Assembly: GCA_030431475.1 (NCBI GenBank)
Contig: JAUIJD010000044.1
Span: 1 to 37,699 of the forward strand
Reading direction: 5' to 3'
DNA length: 37,699 bases
DNA from: Verrucomicrobiia bacterium
GTDB taxonomy: Bacteria; Verrucomicrobiota; Verrucomicrobiia; Verrucomicrobiales; Akkermansiaceae
The notes beneath the pieces were generated by a model that worked only from the letters and a program-made list of their open reading frames with translations, ran no database searches and was not told the DNA's origin. Positions 16,586-27,460 of this stretch are shown here, piece by piece (positions within the stretch are counted from its first letter, which is position 1; the number at the start of each line of letters is the position of its first letter). The translations under genes were made by a program, and so were the position numbers.

Positions 16586-17290
16586 ATGAAAGCATCGCTA
16601 TTGGCACTGCTGGCGCTCGCACCGTGGGTGCCGGCGGAAACGCTCCAGGAGCAGCTCGACGCCCGGGCGGCGAAAGCCGCGGAGGAAGGGGATCCCGCGG
16701 TGCGGGCGGAGTTTGCCAAGGGGATCGAGGCGGTTGCCGAGTCGGGCATCGTCGCCAAGGCGGTCAAGGTCGGTGACAAGGCCCCGGACTTCACCCTCCG
16801 GAATGCGGCGGGGAAGAAGGTGGCCTTGTCCGGACTGCTTGAGGATGGACCGGTGGTGCTGACGTGGTACCGGGGCGGCTGGTGCCCCTACTGCAACATC
16901 GCGCTCGCGGCGCTTCAGGAGAAGCTGCCGGAGCTCCAGGAGGCGGGAGCGCAACTGGTGGCCCTGACTCCCGAGCGGCCCGGCAAGTCGCTGGACACGA
17001 AGCAGAAGAACGAGCTGGCGTTTCCCGTGCTGACCGACCTCAACCACGATGTGGCGCGGAAATACGGCCTCGTGTTCAAGCTCACGCCCAAGGTCCGCGA
17101 GCTCTACCGGAGTTTCTTCGATCTCAAGGAGTTCAACGGCGAGGCGGCCGGCGACGAGGAGCTCCCCCTGGCCGCCACCTACGTGATCGATCGCGACGGG
17201 GTGGTCCGCTGGGCGTTCCTCGACGCGGACTATCGGAAGCGCGCCGAGCCTTCCGAGATCGTCGACGCCGTGAGGCGTCTGAAGCGCTGA
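16586..17290 (+). CDS. Exported peroxiredoxin-like (AhpC/TSA) protein
   Basis: The 234-residue protein has a short signal peptide (residues 1-18, ending VPAE) and a thioredoxin-fold domain from about 60: KAPDFTLRNAAGKKV, then WYRGGWCPYCNIAL with Cys100 and Cys103. The CPYC pair and the preceding YRGGW are typical of the peroxiredoxin-like redoxin group, which reduces peroxides or exchanges disulfides. It starts 42 bases after the old yellow enzyme on the same strand. Whether it acts as peroxidase or thiol oxidoreductase cannot be decided. Confidence 0.9.
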   Translation: MKASLLALLALAPWVPAETLQEQLDARAAKAAEEGDPAVRAEFAKGIEAVAESGIVAKAVKVGDKAPDFTLRNAAGKKVALSGLLEDGPVVLTWYRGGWCPYCNIALAALQEKLPELQEAGAQLVALTPERPGKSLDTKQKNELAFPVLTDLNHDVARKYGLVFKLTPKVRELYRSFFDLKEFNGEAAGDEELPLAATYVIDRDGVVRWAFLDADYRKRAEPSEIVDAVRRLKR

Positions 17291-17353
17291 GCTCGGCGAA
17301 AAGCTTGCGGAGCGGGCAACCCCGGCCTTTTCTGTCCGGGTCTTTCTCCCGAG

Positions 17354-17908
17354 ATGAAGTTGATCTGCATGCTGCTCGCAGCCCCGGTGCTGCTCCTTGT
17401 GTCCTGCTCGCCCATGGTCGAGCAGCAGCCGGTACGCGCCCAGAAGGTGCTCTACGAGTGGTTCGACGACGGAGGCCCCGGAACGGTCAAGGTGCGCATC
17501 GACCTCGGCGAGCAGCGGGCGTTCTACACGCGGGGCGGCCGTCCGATCGGCTGGTCCTACGTCGCCACCGGTCTTCCCGGTCACTCGACGCCGTCGGGAT
17601 CCTTCCGCATCACCGAGAAGGTGATCGACAAGTATTCGAACGCCTACGGCTGGATCGAGGACGAGTTCGGCAACGTCGTCAACGGGGACGCCAAGCCATC
17701 GACGCCGGTCCCGGCGGGCGGGACGTACATTCCGGCGCCGATGCCATACTGGATGAGGCTGACCGACTACGGCATCGGGATGCACGCGGGCCTGATCCCG
17801 AATCCGGGAAGCCCCGCCTCCCATGGCTGCATCCGGCTGCCGAAGCCCTTCGCGCCGATCTTGTACGACGTCGTCGACATCGGGACCTCGGTGAGGATCG
17901 AGCCGTGA
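17354..17908 (+). CDS. L,D-transpeptidase (YkuD) lipoprotein
   Basis: The 184-residue lipoprotein (signal ending LLLVSC) has the YkuD catalytic domain. The motif runs from GMHAGLIPNPGSP to SHGCIRLP, with the catalytic cysteine in SHGC. Such enzymes make 3-3 cross-links in peptidoglycan or attach proteins to it, in the periplasm. An earlier GHSTPSGSFRITEK segment is also family-typical. Its stop codon abuts the first REP arm. A second, distinct YkuD gene lies at 22.8-23.4 kb. Confidence 0.94.
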   Translation: MKLICMLLAAPVLLLVSCSPMVEQQPVRAQKVLYEWFDDGGPGTVKVRIDLGEQRAFYTRGGRPIGWSYVATGLPGHSTPSGSFRITEKVIDKYSNAYGWIEDEFGNVVNGDAKPSTPVPAGGTYIPAPMPYWMRLTDYGIGMHAGLIPNPGSPASHGCIRLPKPFAPILYDVVDIGTSVRIEP

Positions 17909-18016
17909 ATGGGGAGAAGGGATTTTCAATCCCTTTGATCTGGCAGGGCGGAATCGCCTGCCCGCCCTCCCGACCCGGCGTGCGAGGAAAGGGATTTCAA
18001 ATCCCTTCTCCCCATT
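17908..18016. repeat. REP pair (BIME) 1
   Basis: Two inverted arms, AATGGGGAGAAGGGATTT at 17908-17925 and its exact complement at 17999-18016, frame 73 bases. Each arm has a small hairpin of its own (GGGATT-TTC-AATCCC at 17920-17934 and GGGATT-TCA-AATCCC at 17991-18005). The right arm overlaps the last codons and stop of the transposase gene. Confidence 0.85.
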
Positions 18017-18605
18017 GCCATCGCCGGAACGTTTCCGGCGGTAGCTTTTCCGGATTCCTGAGGATGTAGTTCCTCGTCCCGTCGAAGTGTTTCTGCGAGC
18101 GGACGAGCCGGTCCCAGTATTCGCGCTGCCACAAGGTGCCGGTTCGTCCCAGTGCTTGGTTGATCCGCCGCGCGGTGTGGCGTTTCCACGACTGGAGGAT
18201 GGCCTCCATCCGATGCTCACCGAGGGGCCGGAACAGGACGTGGACGTGGTTCGGCATGAGCACGTAGCAGTTCAGGTCGTAGCGCTCGCCGTTGAAGTGA
18301 CGGAGCGCGTCGGCGACGTGTTCCCGCAGTTCGGGGCGCTTCAGCTCGCAGACGCCGTGGGCATCGTCGAGCAGGGCTTCGAAGCGCATGGTGAAGAGGC
18401 GGCCGTATTCCCTCTTGGTCTCTTCGTTCCACGGTGGCGGATGGTTTGCGAGCCAGTGCGTTCGATCGATCACCAGCTTTCGGACCACCTTATCGGGAAG
18501 AGAGTCGGCGAGCCGCCAGGTGACGAATACCCAGGCCTCTCCCTGCTGCCAATGCGGCAGGTTGATCCGGTGTTTCTCGATCGGCTTGTCGGGATCGAGG
18601 AACAT
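17997..18605 (-). CDS. REP-associated tyrosine transposase (RAYT, Y1/IS200-like)
   Basis: The 202-residue protein has the HUH motif at 120-122 (LMPNHVHVLF) and a C-terminal candidate catalytic Tyr180 in NYILRNPEK (Tyr163 in REYWDRL is the alternative). SWKRHTARRIN and GTLWQREYWD are also typical of RAYTs. These single-strand transposases process REP palindromes and are usually single-copy and immobile. It is flanked tightly by two REP pairs, 17908-18016 and 18611-18682, and its own 3' end lies inside a REP arm. The ATG at 18605 is 5 bases from the second pair. Confidence 0.93.
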   Translation of the reverse strand: MFLDPDKPIEKHRINLPHWQQGEAWVFVTWRLADSLPDKVVRKLVIDRTHWLANHPPPWNEETKREYGRLFTMRFEALLDDAHGVCELKRPELREHVADALRHFNGERYDLNCYVLMPNHVHVLFRPLGEHRMEAILQSWKRHTARRINQALGRTGTLWQREYWDRLVRSQKHFDGTRNYILRNPEKLPPETFRRWQWGEGI

Positions 18606-18610
18606 GACCC

Positions 18611-18680
18611 ATGGGGAGAAGGGATTTGAAAACCCTTTGAACCGGCCGGAAAGAAAGAGATTTCAAATCCCTTCTCCCCA

Positions 18681-18682
<2 letters not shown>
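18611..18682. repeat. REP pair (BIME) 2
   Basis: ATGGGGAGAAGGGATTTGAA at 18611-18630 is matched by an inverted arm at 18661-18681, with about 30 bases between. It sits between the transposase start and the aconitase stop (18683-18681), so it forms the 3' end region of acnA. The sequence is the same family as REP pair 1. Confidence 0.85.
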
Positions 18683-21530
<2,848 letters not shown>

Positions 21531-21613
21531 CGATCGTCGAATTTGGGATTGCGGGATTGAGATTACGGATCGGCTTGGCGGTGGTGCCGCCGGGGGGTCG
21601 CCGGCTCGGAGCC

Positions 21614-21656
21614 GGGCGGGCTTGCCCGCCGAAGCCCGGAGGGCGAAGGCGGGAGA
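21614..21656. repeat. GC-rich intergenic hairpin repeat
   Basis: GGCGGGC-TT-GCCCGCC at 21615-21630 is followed by GAAGCCCGGAGGGCGAAGG. Weakly similar GCC(G/A)AAGCC...GGAGG strings occur at 29146-29172 and 31358-31383. It lies in the 224-base gap between the divergent aconitase and cytochrome genes. Confidence 0.45.
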
Positions 21657-21754
21657 TTAGGAAGCGCCGGGGAAATGTCAAAGGATAGGCGGAAAGGAGG
21701 GTCTGGCGGGAAATCCGGGCTTTTCCCGGCGGTGGCCCGTTTCTAGCGTCGGGA

Positions 21755-22126
21755 ATGCCAACGCTGCGACTTTTCCTTGCCGGACTCTGTCTGCTGCTGG
21801 CGCGGTGCGCGCCGGGAGGCGGTGCGGCGTCCGGAGAAATGGGCGACCTGCCGGACGAGGAGCCGGCGGTGGGGGGGATCTCCGAAGTGCCGAATCCGAC
21901 CCCCGAGATGGCCAGGGCCAGCGGCACGTCGCTGGAGACGCTGCAGCGGGGCCACGTGACCTACATGCTGAAATGTGGGGAGTGCCACTCCTACATGCTG
22001 CCCGAGGACCTGTTCGTCGACGAGTGGGAGGATGCGATGCCGACGATGATTTCGCACGCCGGCCTGGCCTCGGCGGACGAGAAGGCGGTGTTGGCCTACG
22101 TGGTGGCGGTCGGCACGGCGGATTGA
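21755..22126 (+). CDS. Small mono-haem c-type cytochrome, probably exported
   Basis: The 123-residue product has an N-terminal hydrophobic leader ending in LLLARCAPG, a poor lipobox because of the Arg before Cys. One haem-binding motif is visible, KCGECHSY, and Met residues in DAMPTMIS could be the sixth ligand. Electron transfer in the periplasm is likely. A TAGCGT box at 21744-21749 ends 5 bases before the ATG, which would make the transcript nearly leaderless. The LysE-type exporter follows after 7 bases, so they may form an operon of unclear logic. Confidence 0.8.
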   Translation: MPTLRLFLAGLCLLLARCAPGGGAASGEMGDLPDEEPAVGGISEVPNPTPEMARASGTSLETLQRGHVTYMLKCGECHSYMLPEDLFVDEWEDAMPTMISHAGLASADEKAVLAYVVAVGTAD

Positions 22127-22133
22127 GCGGCTG

Positions 22134-22757
22134 ATGAACGGGGCGTGGGAGCTGCTGGCCTTCGCCGGGGTGATGGCGCTGGGGCAGTTCAGTCCCGGGC
22201 CGGACATGGTGCTGCTGACCCGCACGGCGCTCGCCCAGGGAGCGCGTCACGGCGTGCGGATGGCGCTCGGGATCGGGACCGGGCTGGCGGTGCATGCGAC
22301 GATCGCGATCGGGGGCGCGGCACTGCTTTTCCAGCGCGACGGCTGGCCGCGCGAGACGATGCGCTGGTTGGCGGTGGCCTACCTGCTGTGGTTGGCGTCG
22401 CGCCTGATGAGACCGGTCTTCCGGCGGCGGAACGAGGCCCCGGCGACGGGGACGGTGGAGCGTCCCGGCGGACGGTCGGCCTTCGTCCGCGGGCTGCTCT
22501 GCAACCTGCTCAATCCCAAGGTGGTGGTGTTTCTGGCGGCGGTGACCGCGCCTTTCCTGGACGGCGAGCGGCCCGACTGGTGGGCGCCGGCGATGGGGGC
22601 GATCGTGGTCGGACAGGGCTGGGCCCTGTGGAGCCTGTGGGCGGTGGTCCTGCAGTGGCGACCGCTCCGCGAGGGCTACCGCCGGGCGGGTCCGACGATC
22701 GACGGGCTGTTCGGAGCGGCGCTGGCGGTGCTGGCCGTGCTGTTGGTCGTCGGATGA
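22134..22757 (+). CDS. LysE/RhtB family amino-acid exporter
   Basis: The 207-residue integral membrane protein has the family N-terminus (GQFSPGPDMVLLTRTALAQG, including the conserved PGPD) and the LLCNLLNPKVVVFL motif near residue 125. Five to six membrane helices are visible. It exports an amino acid or derivative; the substrate is unknown. It lies 7 bases after the cytochrome gene, and convergent with the second L,D-transpeptidase. Confidence 0.92.
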   Translation: MNGAWELLAFAGVMALGQFSPGPDMVLLTRTALAQGARHGVRMALGIGTGLAVHATIAIGGAALLFQRDGWPRETMRWLAVAYLLWLASRLMRPVFRRRNEAPATGTVERPGGRSAFVRGLLCNLLNPKVVVFLAAVTAPFLDGERPDWWAPAMGAIVVGQGWALWSLWAVVLQWRPLREGYRRAGPTIDGLFGAALAVLAVLLVVG

Positions 22758-22773
22758 GCGCCGGGGCAGCCGC

Positions 22774-23442
22774 TCACCGGAAGGTCGGCGGCAGGTGGTC
22801 GGTGAAGACGCGGTCGTCGAGGTAGTCGGCGGCGGGGCGGTCCGGCAGCGGGCCGGCGTCGGGCGGCAAGGGGAGGATGCCGTGCTCGAGATCCTCCGGC
22901 TGGGTCCGGCGGATGCTCACCGGGGTGCCGACGCGGACGAGTTCGAAGAACTTCGGGGCGAGGTTGCGGTGCATGCGGATGCAGCCGTCACTCGCCGGGA
23001 AGTGCTTGATCCAGCCGGTGTGGAAACCGTAGCCCGGGCGGAACTCGCACCAGTAGGGAGTCGGGCGCCCGGTGAAGCTCCAGCCGGCCGGAACCTCATT
23101 GCGGAAGCTTCGTTCGACCTCCTGTCCCCGCCGGCGGAAACCGTAGTCGGTGGCCCGTCGCCGCGTTTCCTTGCGGGTGATGCGGAAGTCGCCGGTGGGC
23201 GTCGGACTCTCGGCGGCGCCGACGGTGACCGGCATGACCAGCAGCGGCCGGCCGTCCTCCATGACGTAGGCACGCTGGCGCGCGGTGGAGACCTTGACGA
23301 CCACCCGCGACGGATCGGAGGCGCGGTGGGCCGGCCGGTTGTAGGCGTTGTAGACCTCGAGGCCGTCGGGTGCCGGTCCGGCGCAGGCGCCGAGCAGCCA
23401 CAGGGCGGCGAGGGCCGGGAAATGTCGGGCGGGAAGTTTCAT
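22774..23442 (-). CDS. L,D-transpeptidase (YkuD) lipoprotein, second copy
   Basis: From the ATG at 23442 the product has 222 residues and a lipoprotein signal ending WLLGAC. The YkuD domain has TPTGDFRITRKE and the active site GFHTGWIKHFPASDGCIRMH, where the cysteine motif is SDGC rather than SHGC, a known family variant. It probably modifies peptidoglycan in the periplasm. It is distinct in sequence from the copy at 17354. The frame is open upstream but the signal peptide fixes the start. It follows the BamE-like gene by 53 bases. Confidence 0.92.
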   Translation of the reverse strand: MKLPARHFPALAALWLLGACAGPAPDGLEVYNAYNRPAHRASDPSRVVVKVSTARQRAYVMEDGRPLLVMPVTVGAAESPTPTGDFRITRKETRRRATDYGFRRRGQEVERSFRNEVPAGWSFTGRPTPYWCEFRPGYGFHTGWIKHFPASDGCIRMHRNLAPKFFELVRVGTPVSIRRTQPEDLEHGILPLPPDAGPLPDRPAADYLDDRVFTDHLPPTFR

Positions 23443-23495
23443 GCCTGCCGCGGGGGCTAGACGATCCGGTGCCATGGTGCAAGCCAGCGGGGTGC

Positions 23496-23918
23496 TCAGC
23501 GCACGCGCTCCCACTTGCTCACGCGATCGTTGCGGAACCACACGCTGGCCCGCCGGTAGGGGATGAAGGTGACCTCGGGTGCGACGCTCCAGGCGTACCG
23601 GCTGTAGCGCCCGTAACCGCCGTAGCGGTAGCCGCCGTACCAGCCGGTGGTGTAGACGGGGCGCGATCCGGCGTAGTCCCAGCGGCTGGTCCGGGCTCCG
23701 CCATCGTCACCGTCGTAGCGCCGGCTCGGCGATCCCCAGGCGAGCAGGACCGCATCGGGCGACATGCCGGTGTCGATCCGCCCCTCGCGGACGAGTTCCT
23801 GCTGTCGGGCACTAAGGTTCTCGTACTTCGCCGGGTTGGCGGCGATCCGCTCGGCGGGGGTCGAGGGCGCGCAACAGGCGACGAGACCCGCGAGAACGGC
23901 GGAAATCACGTATTTCAT
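23496..23918 (-). CDS. Small lipoprotein with a BamE/SmpA-like segment
   Basis: The 140-residue protein starts MKYVISAVLAGLVACC, with a lipobox at LVAC. The segment EGRIDTGMSPDAVLLAWGSP (residues 46-65) resembles the G-x-I-x-x-GM-x-x-x-x-V-x-x-x-x-G-x-P pattern of BamE/SmpA folds. It is followed by a Tyr/Gly-rich stretch (GWYGGYRYGGYGRYSRY). Function is unknown; an envelope role is likely. The longer open frame upstream is not coding, because the signal peptide sets the start at 23918. Confidence 0.8.
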   Translation of the reverse strand: MKYVISAVLAGLVACCAPSTPAERIAANPAKYENLSARQQELVREGRIDTGMSPDAVLLAWGSPSRRYDGDDGGARTSRWDYAGSRPVYTTGWYGGYRYGGYGRYSRYAWSVAPEVTFIPYRRASVWFRNDRVSKWERVR

Positions 23919-24033
23919 GGTCGGAAAGTAGGCCGTGGAACTGCCGTGCGCAACGTCCCGTGCGAATTTCCGAAACACGCTTGCCAAGCCGGAACGGGAA
24001 CCCGCAACCTCGGGCCGGAAAAGACCTTCCGCC

Positions 24034-24318
24034 ATGTCCGAACTCCTTGATCAAGACGACCTCGAATCCGCCCTCAAGAAGCATCCCGATTGGGAACTGG
24101 AGGGGAACTCGCTCACCCGCGTGATCGAGTTCGAGGAATTCATGGAGGGCATCGACTTCGTCAATGACCTGGCGGAGATCGCCGACGAGGCGCAGCATCA
24201 TCCGGACATCCTGATCCAGTACAACAAGGTGACGCTGACGCTGACGACGCACGACGCCGGCGGGGTGACCGGGCTCGATCTCGAGCTGGCGCAGCGGATC
24301 GACAACCTGGTGGATTGA
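24034..24318 (+). CDS. phhB: Pterin-4a-carbinolamine dehydratase
   Basis: The 94-residue protein has the family motif in ADEAQHHPDILIQYNKVTLTLTTHDAGGVT, here given in two parts: the HHP active-site segment and the strand with THDAGG. It dehydrates pterin carbinolamine during aromatic amino-acid hydroxylation, or supports molybdopterin and related pathways. No phenylalanine hydroxylase gene is in the window. The start at 24034 gives the standard length; CTTGCCA upstream may be part of its promoter. Confidence 0.92.
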   Translation: MSELLDQDDLESALKKHPDWELEGNSLTRVIEFEEFMEGIDFVNDLAEIADEAQHHPDILIQYNKVTLTLTTHDAGGVTGLDLELAQRIDNLVD

Positions 24319-24387
24319 TGGAGCTGGTGTCGTCGGCACCGCACGGGTCGGGCGGAAAGCCGATTTCCATCATCGGCGCTCCACCGC

Positions 24388-25164
24388 CTACCGCGGCAGC
24401 AGGATTTCGTCGTCCTTGAGGCCGGTGAGCTCGGACAGGCCGGCCATCAGCCGCTTGAGGAGCAGGAACATGATCGCGAGCAGCGGGATGCCGATGATGG
24501 CGAAGCCCCAGCCGGTCAGCCTTCCGATGATGCCGTTGTAGACCTCCAGCGCGTCGGGCGCGGTGCGGTTGAAGCCCCGGAAGAACCACAGCACCATGAC
24601 GATGTTCAGCGCCGAGCTGAGGAAGAACGAGCCGGCGAACATCACGTTGGCCCGGTCGAGCAGCTTGTCGTAGCCGGACTGTCGCTCGTTCTCCTCGACC
24701 TTCTTCTCGATCTTCGGGATGTCGAAAAGCGAGTCGTTGTAGAGGAAGACGTTGAGCATCGGGGTGGTGCTGCGCCGCGAAAAGAAGACGGCGAGCCCGA
24801 GCACCAGCGGGATGGCGGCTTCCTTGAGCCCGAAGAGCAGGCCGGCGTGTTCCTTCACGGTGCCGTCCTTGTTCCAGAGGTAGAGGGTGAGGCCGCCGGT
24901 GAGCGCGACGGAGAACAGGCCAAGGCCGGAGAAGAAGTTCGGCTTGCGGGTTTTGATGAAGTGCCAGATGCCGTAGCCGAGCGGGAGGGCGACGGCGACG
25001 AGCATCGCCTTGAGCGGGCCGATGTGCCACGGCTTCGCCTCCTTGCCGAGTTGCTCCTGCAGCGCGGGGTCCTTGCTCAGGTAGCTCAGCACGAGCACCG
25101 GGATCAGGACGTTGATGAGGATGTTGGCGAGCGGGTGCTCCTGATGCGTCTTCGGGTCGTGCAT
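24388..25164 (-). CDS. VC0807 family membrane protein
   Basis: From the ATG at 25164 the protein has 258 residues and about six hydrophobic segments. NILINVLIPVLVLSYLS, PLGYGIWHFIKTRKPNFFSGLGLFSV (two parts of one stretch), IPLVLGLAVFFS and a C-terminal FAIIGIPLLAIMFLLL match my memory of the VC0807 family of uncharacterised inner-membrane proteins. Function is unknown. It is the last gene of a minus-strand run, and its upstream region shares a two-part motif with that of the cNMP-binding gene. Confidence 0.72.
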   Translation of the reverse strand: MHDPKTHQEHPLANILINVLIPVLVLSYLSKDPALQEQLGKEAKPWHIGPLKAMLVAVALPLGYGIWHFIKTRKPNFFSGLGLFSVALTGGLTLYLWNKDGTVKEHAGLLFGLKEAAIPLVLGLAVFFSRRSTTPMLNVFLYNDSLFDIPKIEKKVEENERQSGYDKLLDRANVMFAGSFFLSSALNIVMVLWFFRGFNRTAPDALEVYNGIIGRLTGWGFAIIGIPLLAIMFLLLKRLMAGLSELTGLKDDEILLPR

Positions 25165-25171
25165 GGGCTCG

Positions 25172-25212
25172 GCAGGAGGCAAGGCGAGCAACGGGCGGGG
25201 GGCAAGCAAAAG
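25172..25212 (-). promoter_or_regulatory. Bipartite upstream element, copy 1
   Basis: On the minus strand: CTTTTGCTTGCC (25212-25201), 11 bases, GCTCGCCTTGCCTCCTGC (25189-25172), 7 bases, then the ATG. Copy 2 at 27380-27420 has the same parts and the same spacings. TTGCCC and TTGCCT lie 17 bases apart in both, so this may be a promoter with an unusual -10. Confidence 0.5.
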
Positions 25213-25222
25213 GGGCGGCACT

Positions 25223-26794
25223 TCAATCCGGCGTGGGCGCGCGGCTGAGCCGGACGCGGGCGAAGGCGGCGGGCGGATTGGCATCGGCGTAGGCGGGCTC
25301 GCCGTCGATGACGTAGGTGGTGGTGACGACACCCGCCCCGGCCACTTCGGCGGCAATGTCGAGGCCGCGGGCGAACCATTGGTCGAGATGATAGCTGAAT
25401 TCGAACATGACGTGCAGATCCTGGCGCATCGAGGGGATCAGCTTGAAGGTCTGGGGATCGACCGGGTCGAAGAGGTTGGTACGGCGCAGCGTGAAGAGCG
25501 CGAGTTCGCCGCTTGGGTTGGAAACCTGGAAATGCTCGGGACCGGGTTGCTCGCCCTCGCCGAGGCCGAGGAACAACTCCAGGGCGAGAGGAAGTCCGCC
25601 TCGGGCGCGGGGCGCAAAATGACCATCGACCAGCGTGCGCAGGCTGCCGCCGTCGTCGTGGTAGCCGAAGGTGACGGTCGCCTCGGCGATATCGGACACT
25701 GCCACCGGGCGACGCATTTCCGGGCCGTGGGAGAGTTCGACGCGCTGCGTGCTGCCGTCGGGGTCGCGGCTGACCATCACCGGATGACTCGGCGGAAACA
25801 CCGCATTGATCCCGATGTGAGGACCATCGAAGAGCAGAACCAGCTCTCCGGTGCGCTCGATGTGGAGGAGGTCGTGGACTTGAAAACCGTAGGGGCCGAC
25901 GAAGCTGCCGACGTGACGGGTCCAGCCGTCGTAGCCGTCGAGGAGAAGCTCGATGAAGCGATCGCCGTCCGCCTGCTCGACCTCGTAGATCGCGGCAACA
26001 CCGCCCGGGTGCCTGGCAGCGCGGACTTGGGTGGGTGGTGAAGGACCGAGCAGCTCGTGTCCGAGCGCTTCGGATTCCCATACGGTGCGGACGATGTCTC
26101 CGAGGAGGGCGTCCTGGTGGTAGGCGAAGAGGCGGTTCGTGCCGTACCAGACGGCATCGATGCTGTTGCCGCTGTGACCGTCGCCCTGGTGGAAGGGGAT
26201 GGCCGAAAAGGAGCCTCCCGGGGATTCCTCGAAGGCGCAGTAGAGGTCGCCCCGGCGCTGATAGAGCACCTGCATCGTCCGATCTTCGGGGTGGAAGACG
26301 ATGTCGGTGGACTGGGCGATCATTTTCCCGCTGGGGCTGGAGCCTTCGATGACGGAATCGACGACCTCGATGTCCCAGGTCCCGTCGGTCTGCTCGCGGG
26401 CCACGATCAGTTCGCCGGTCTGGATCAGGGTGCCGGCGTGGCGCACCCGGCGCCAGGCGGCGGCCCGCAGTCCGGTCCCGGGGCGGGTCTCCAGCGAGAG
26501 CTTGAGGGCGCCGTTGAGGGTCGTCTCGTCGATCGGGCCGATGTCGGCATCGAGCAGCACGCCCTCTGCCATGAAGTCACCGGGAAAGGGTCGGGAACGG
26601 GAGACGCGCAGCTCGCCCGCGGCGGTCGCGTAGAGCCAGGAGGGGGCGACGTGCTCGCCGGCGGTGCCGGCCAGGGCGACGACCGCCGAAGGGCTGGCGC
26701 GATGGCTGCCGGGGACGAAGACGTCGGTCAGGGTGGCGTGGGCGGCGAGCGTGAGAGCCGCCGTCGTGGCGAGGAGCCGGAGCGGGTGGGTCAT
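25223..26794 (-). CDS. Secreted protein of unknown function, possible beta-propeller
   Basis: The 523-residue product has a signal peptide (residues 1-20, ending LAAHA). The middle has repeated strand-rich segments with Trp/Tyr and Asp-Gly turns (for example FHPEDRTMQVLYQRRGDLYC, then LLLDGYDGWTRHVGSFVG, then LVLLFDGPHIGINA), which suggests a sialidase-like or other beta-propeller. The C-terminal 80 residues (SYHLDQWFARGLDIAAE to FARVRLSRA) look like a separate small beta domain seen in other verrucomicrobial secreted proteins. No catalytic motif was recognised. It follows the cNMP gene by 77 bases on the same strand. Confidence 0.75.
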   Translation of the reverse strand: MTHPLRLLATTAALTLAAHATLTDVFVPGSHRASPSAVVALAGTAGEHVAPSWLYATAAGELRVSRSRPFPGDFMAEGVLLDADIGPIDETTLNGALKLSLETRPGTGLRAAAWRRVRHAGTLIQTGELIVAREQTDGTWDIEVVDSVIEGSSPSGKMIAQSTDIVFHPEDRTMQVLYQRRGDLYCAFEESPGGSFSAIPFHQGDGHSGNSIDAVWYGTNRLFAYHQDALLGDIVRTVWESEALGHELLGPSPPTQVRAARHPGGVAAIYEVEQADGDRFIELLLDGYDGWTRHVGSFVGPYGFQVHDLLHIERTGELVLLFDGPHIGINAVFPPSHPVMVSRDPDGSTQRVELSHGPEMRRPVAVSDIAEATVTFGYHDDGGSLRTLVDGHFAPRARGGLPLALELFLGLGEGEQPGPEHFQVSNPSGELALFTLRRTNLFDPVDPQTFKLIPSMRQDLHVMFEFSYHLDQWFARGLDIAAEVAGAGVVTTTYVIDGEPAYADANPPAAFARVRLSRAPTPD

Positions 26795-26871
26795 GCGGCC
26801 CCAACCGCAGACGGACCGGACGTTTGCCAGCTTCTGAGATACGGGATCGCGTGGGGGGAGGCGGCTTGGCT

Positions 26872-27372
26872 TCAGCGTCCGGTGCCGGGCTGGTCGCCCA
26901 GCTTGGCCTCGAGCTCGGCAACGCGGGTGGAGGTTTCCACAAGGCGTCGGGCGAGGAGTTCGCTGAGGAAGCGGTAGAGGACGAGCTCGTAGGCGGTGCG
27001 CTGCTGGGGCGAGAGGCTGTCGAGGAACTCGGGTTTGACCTTGAGCAGGAAACAGTGGCTGGCGGCGGTCAGCGAGGCGGACCGGCTTTCGCCCCGGAGG
27101 GCGGCCTGCTCGCCGAGCAGCTCGCCCTGGCGCTCGACCAGCGCGACGGGTTTGCCTTCCTTCACGACCTGCACCGCACCCTTCAGAAGAATGTAGAAGT
27201 CGGCGGTCGTGTCGCCCTCGTGCAGGATCGACTCGCCGAACTCAAATTCGACCAGCGCGCTGTTGCCGAGGATGGCATCGAGCGCTTCCTGATCGACCTC
27301 GTTGAGAAAATCGATCCGGGCCAGGGTGGGAGGGAGCTTTCCCTTCTCGTGGTGGTAGGCGTACTCGCGCAT
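26872..27372 (-). CDS. Cyclic-nucleotide-binding domain protein without DNA-binding domain
   Basis: The 166-residue protein has a CRP-type cNMP-binding beta-roll (about 20-125): FLNEVDQEALDAIL, FEFGESILHEGDTTADFYILLKG, then LLGEQAALRGESRSASLTA, which covers the phosphate-binding cassette. The usual C-terminal helix-turn-helix is absent; a short helical tail with ARRLVETSTRVAELEAKL may form a coiled coil. It may sense a nucleotide or simply be a structural relative. The ATG at 27372 is preferred over a TTG six codons upstream. The upstream element shared with the VC0807 gene lies just before it. Confidence 0.88.
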   Translation of the reverse strand: MREYAYHHEKGKLPPTLARIDFLNEVDQEALDAILGNSALVEFEFGESILHEGDTTADFYILLKGAVQVVKEGKPVALVERQGELLGEQAALRGESRSASLTAASHCFLLKVKPEFLDSLSPQQRTAYELVLYRFLSELLARRLVETSTRVAELEAKLGDQPGTGR

Positions 27373-27379
27373 GGTTTCA

Positions 27380-27420
27380 GCACGAGGCAAGGCGAGCGGG
27401 GGTGGCAGGGCAAGGAAAAG
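27380..27420 (-). promoter_or_regulatory. Bipartite upstream element, copy 2
   Basis: On the minus strand: CTTTTCCTTGCC (27420-27409), 11 bases, GCTCGCCTTGCCTCGTGC (27397-27380), 7 bases, then the ATG. The spacing is identical to copy 1 at 25172-25212. It directly follows the terminator of the upstream gene. Confidence 0.5.
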
Positions 27421-27422
27421 CA

Positions 27423-27440
27423 GCCCGCCCCGGGGCGGGC
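27423..27440 (-). terminator. Probable intrinsic terminator of the EI24-type gene
   Basis: A perfect 18-bp palindrome (GCCCGCCCCGGGGCGGGC) is followed, on the minus strand, by TGCTTTTCC. It lies 20 bases beyond the stop of the EI24-type gene. Confidence 0.6.
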
Positions 27441-27460
27441 GCGATGGGGGTGGCCCGGCG

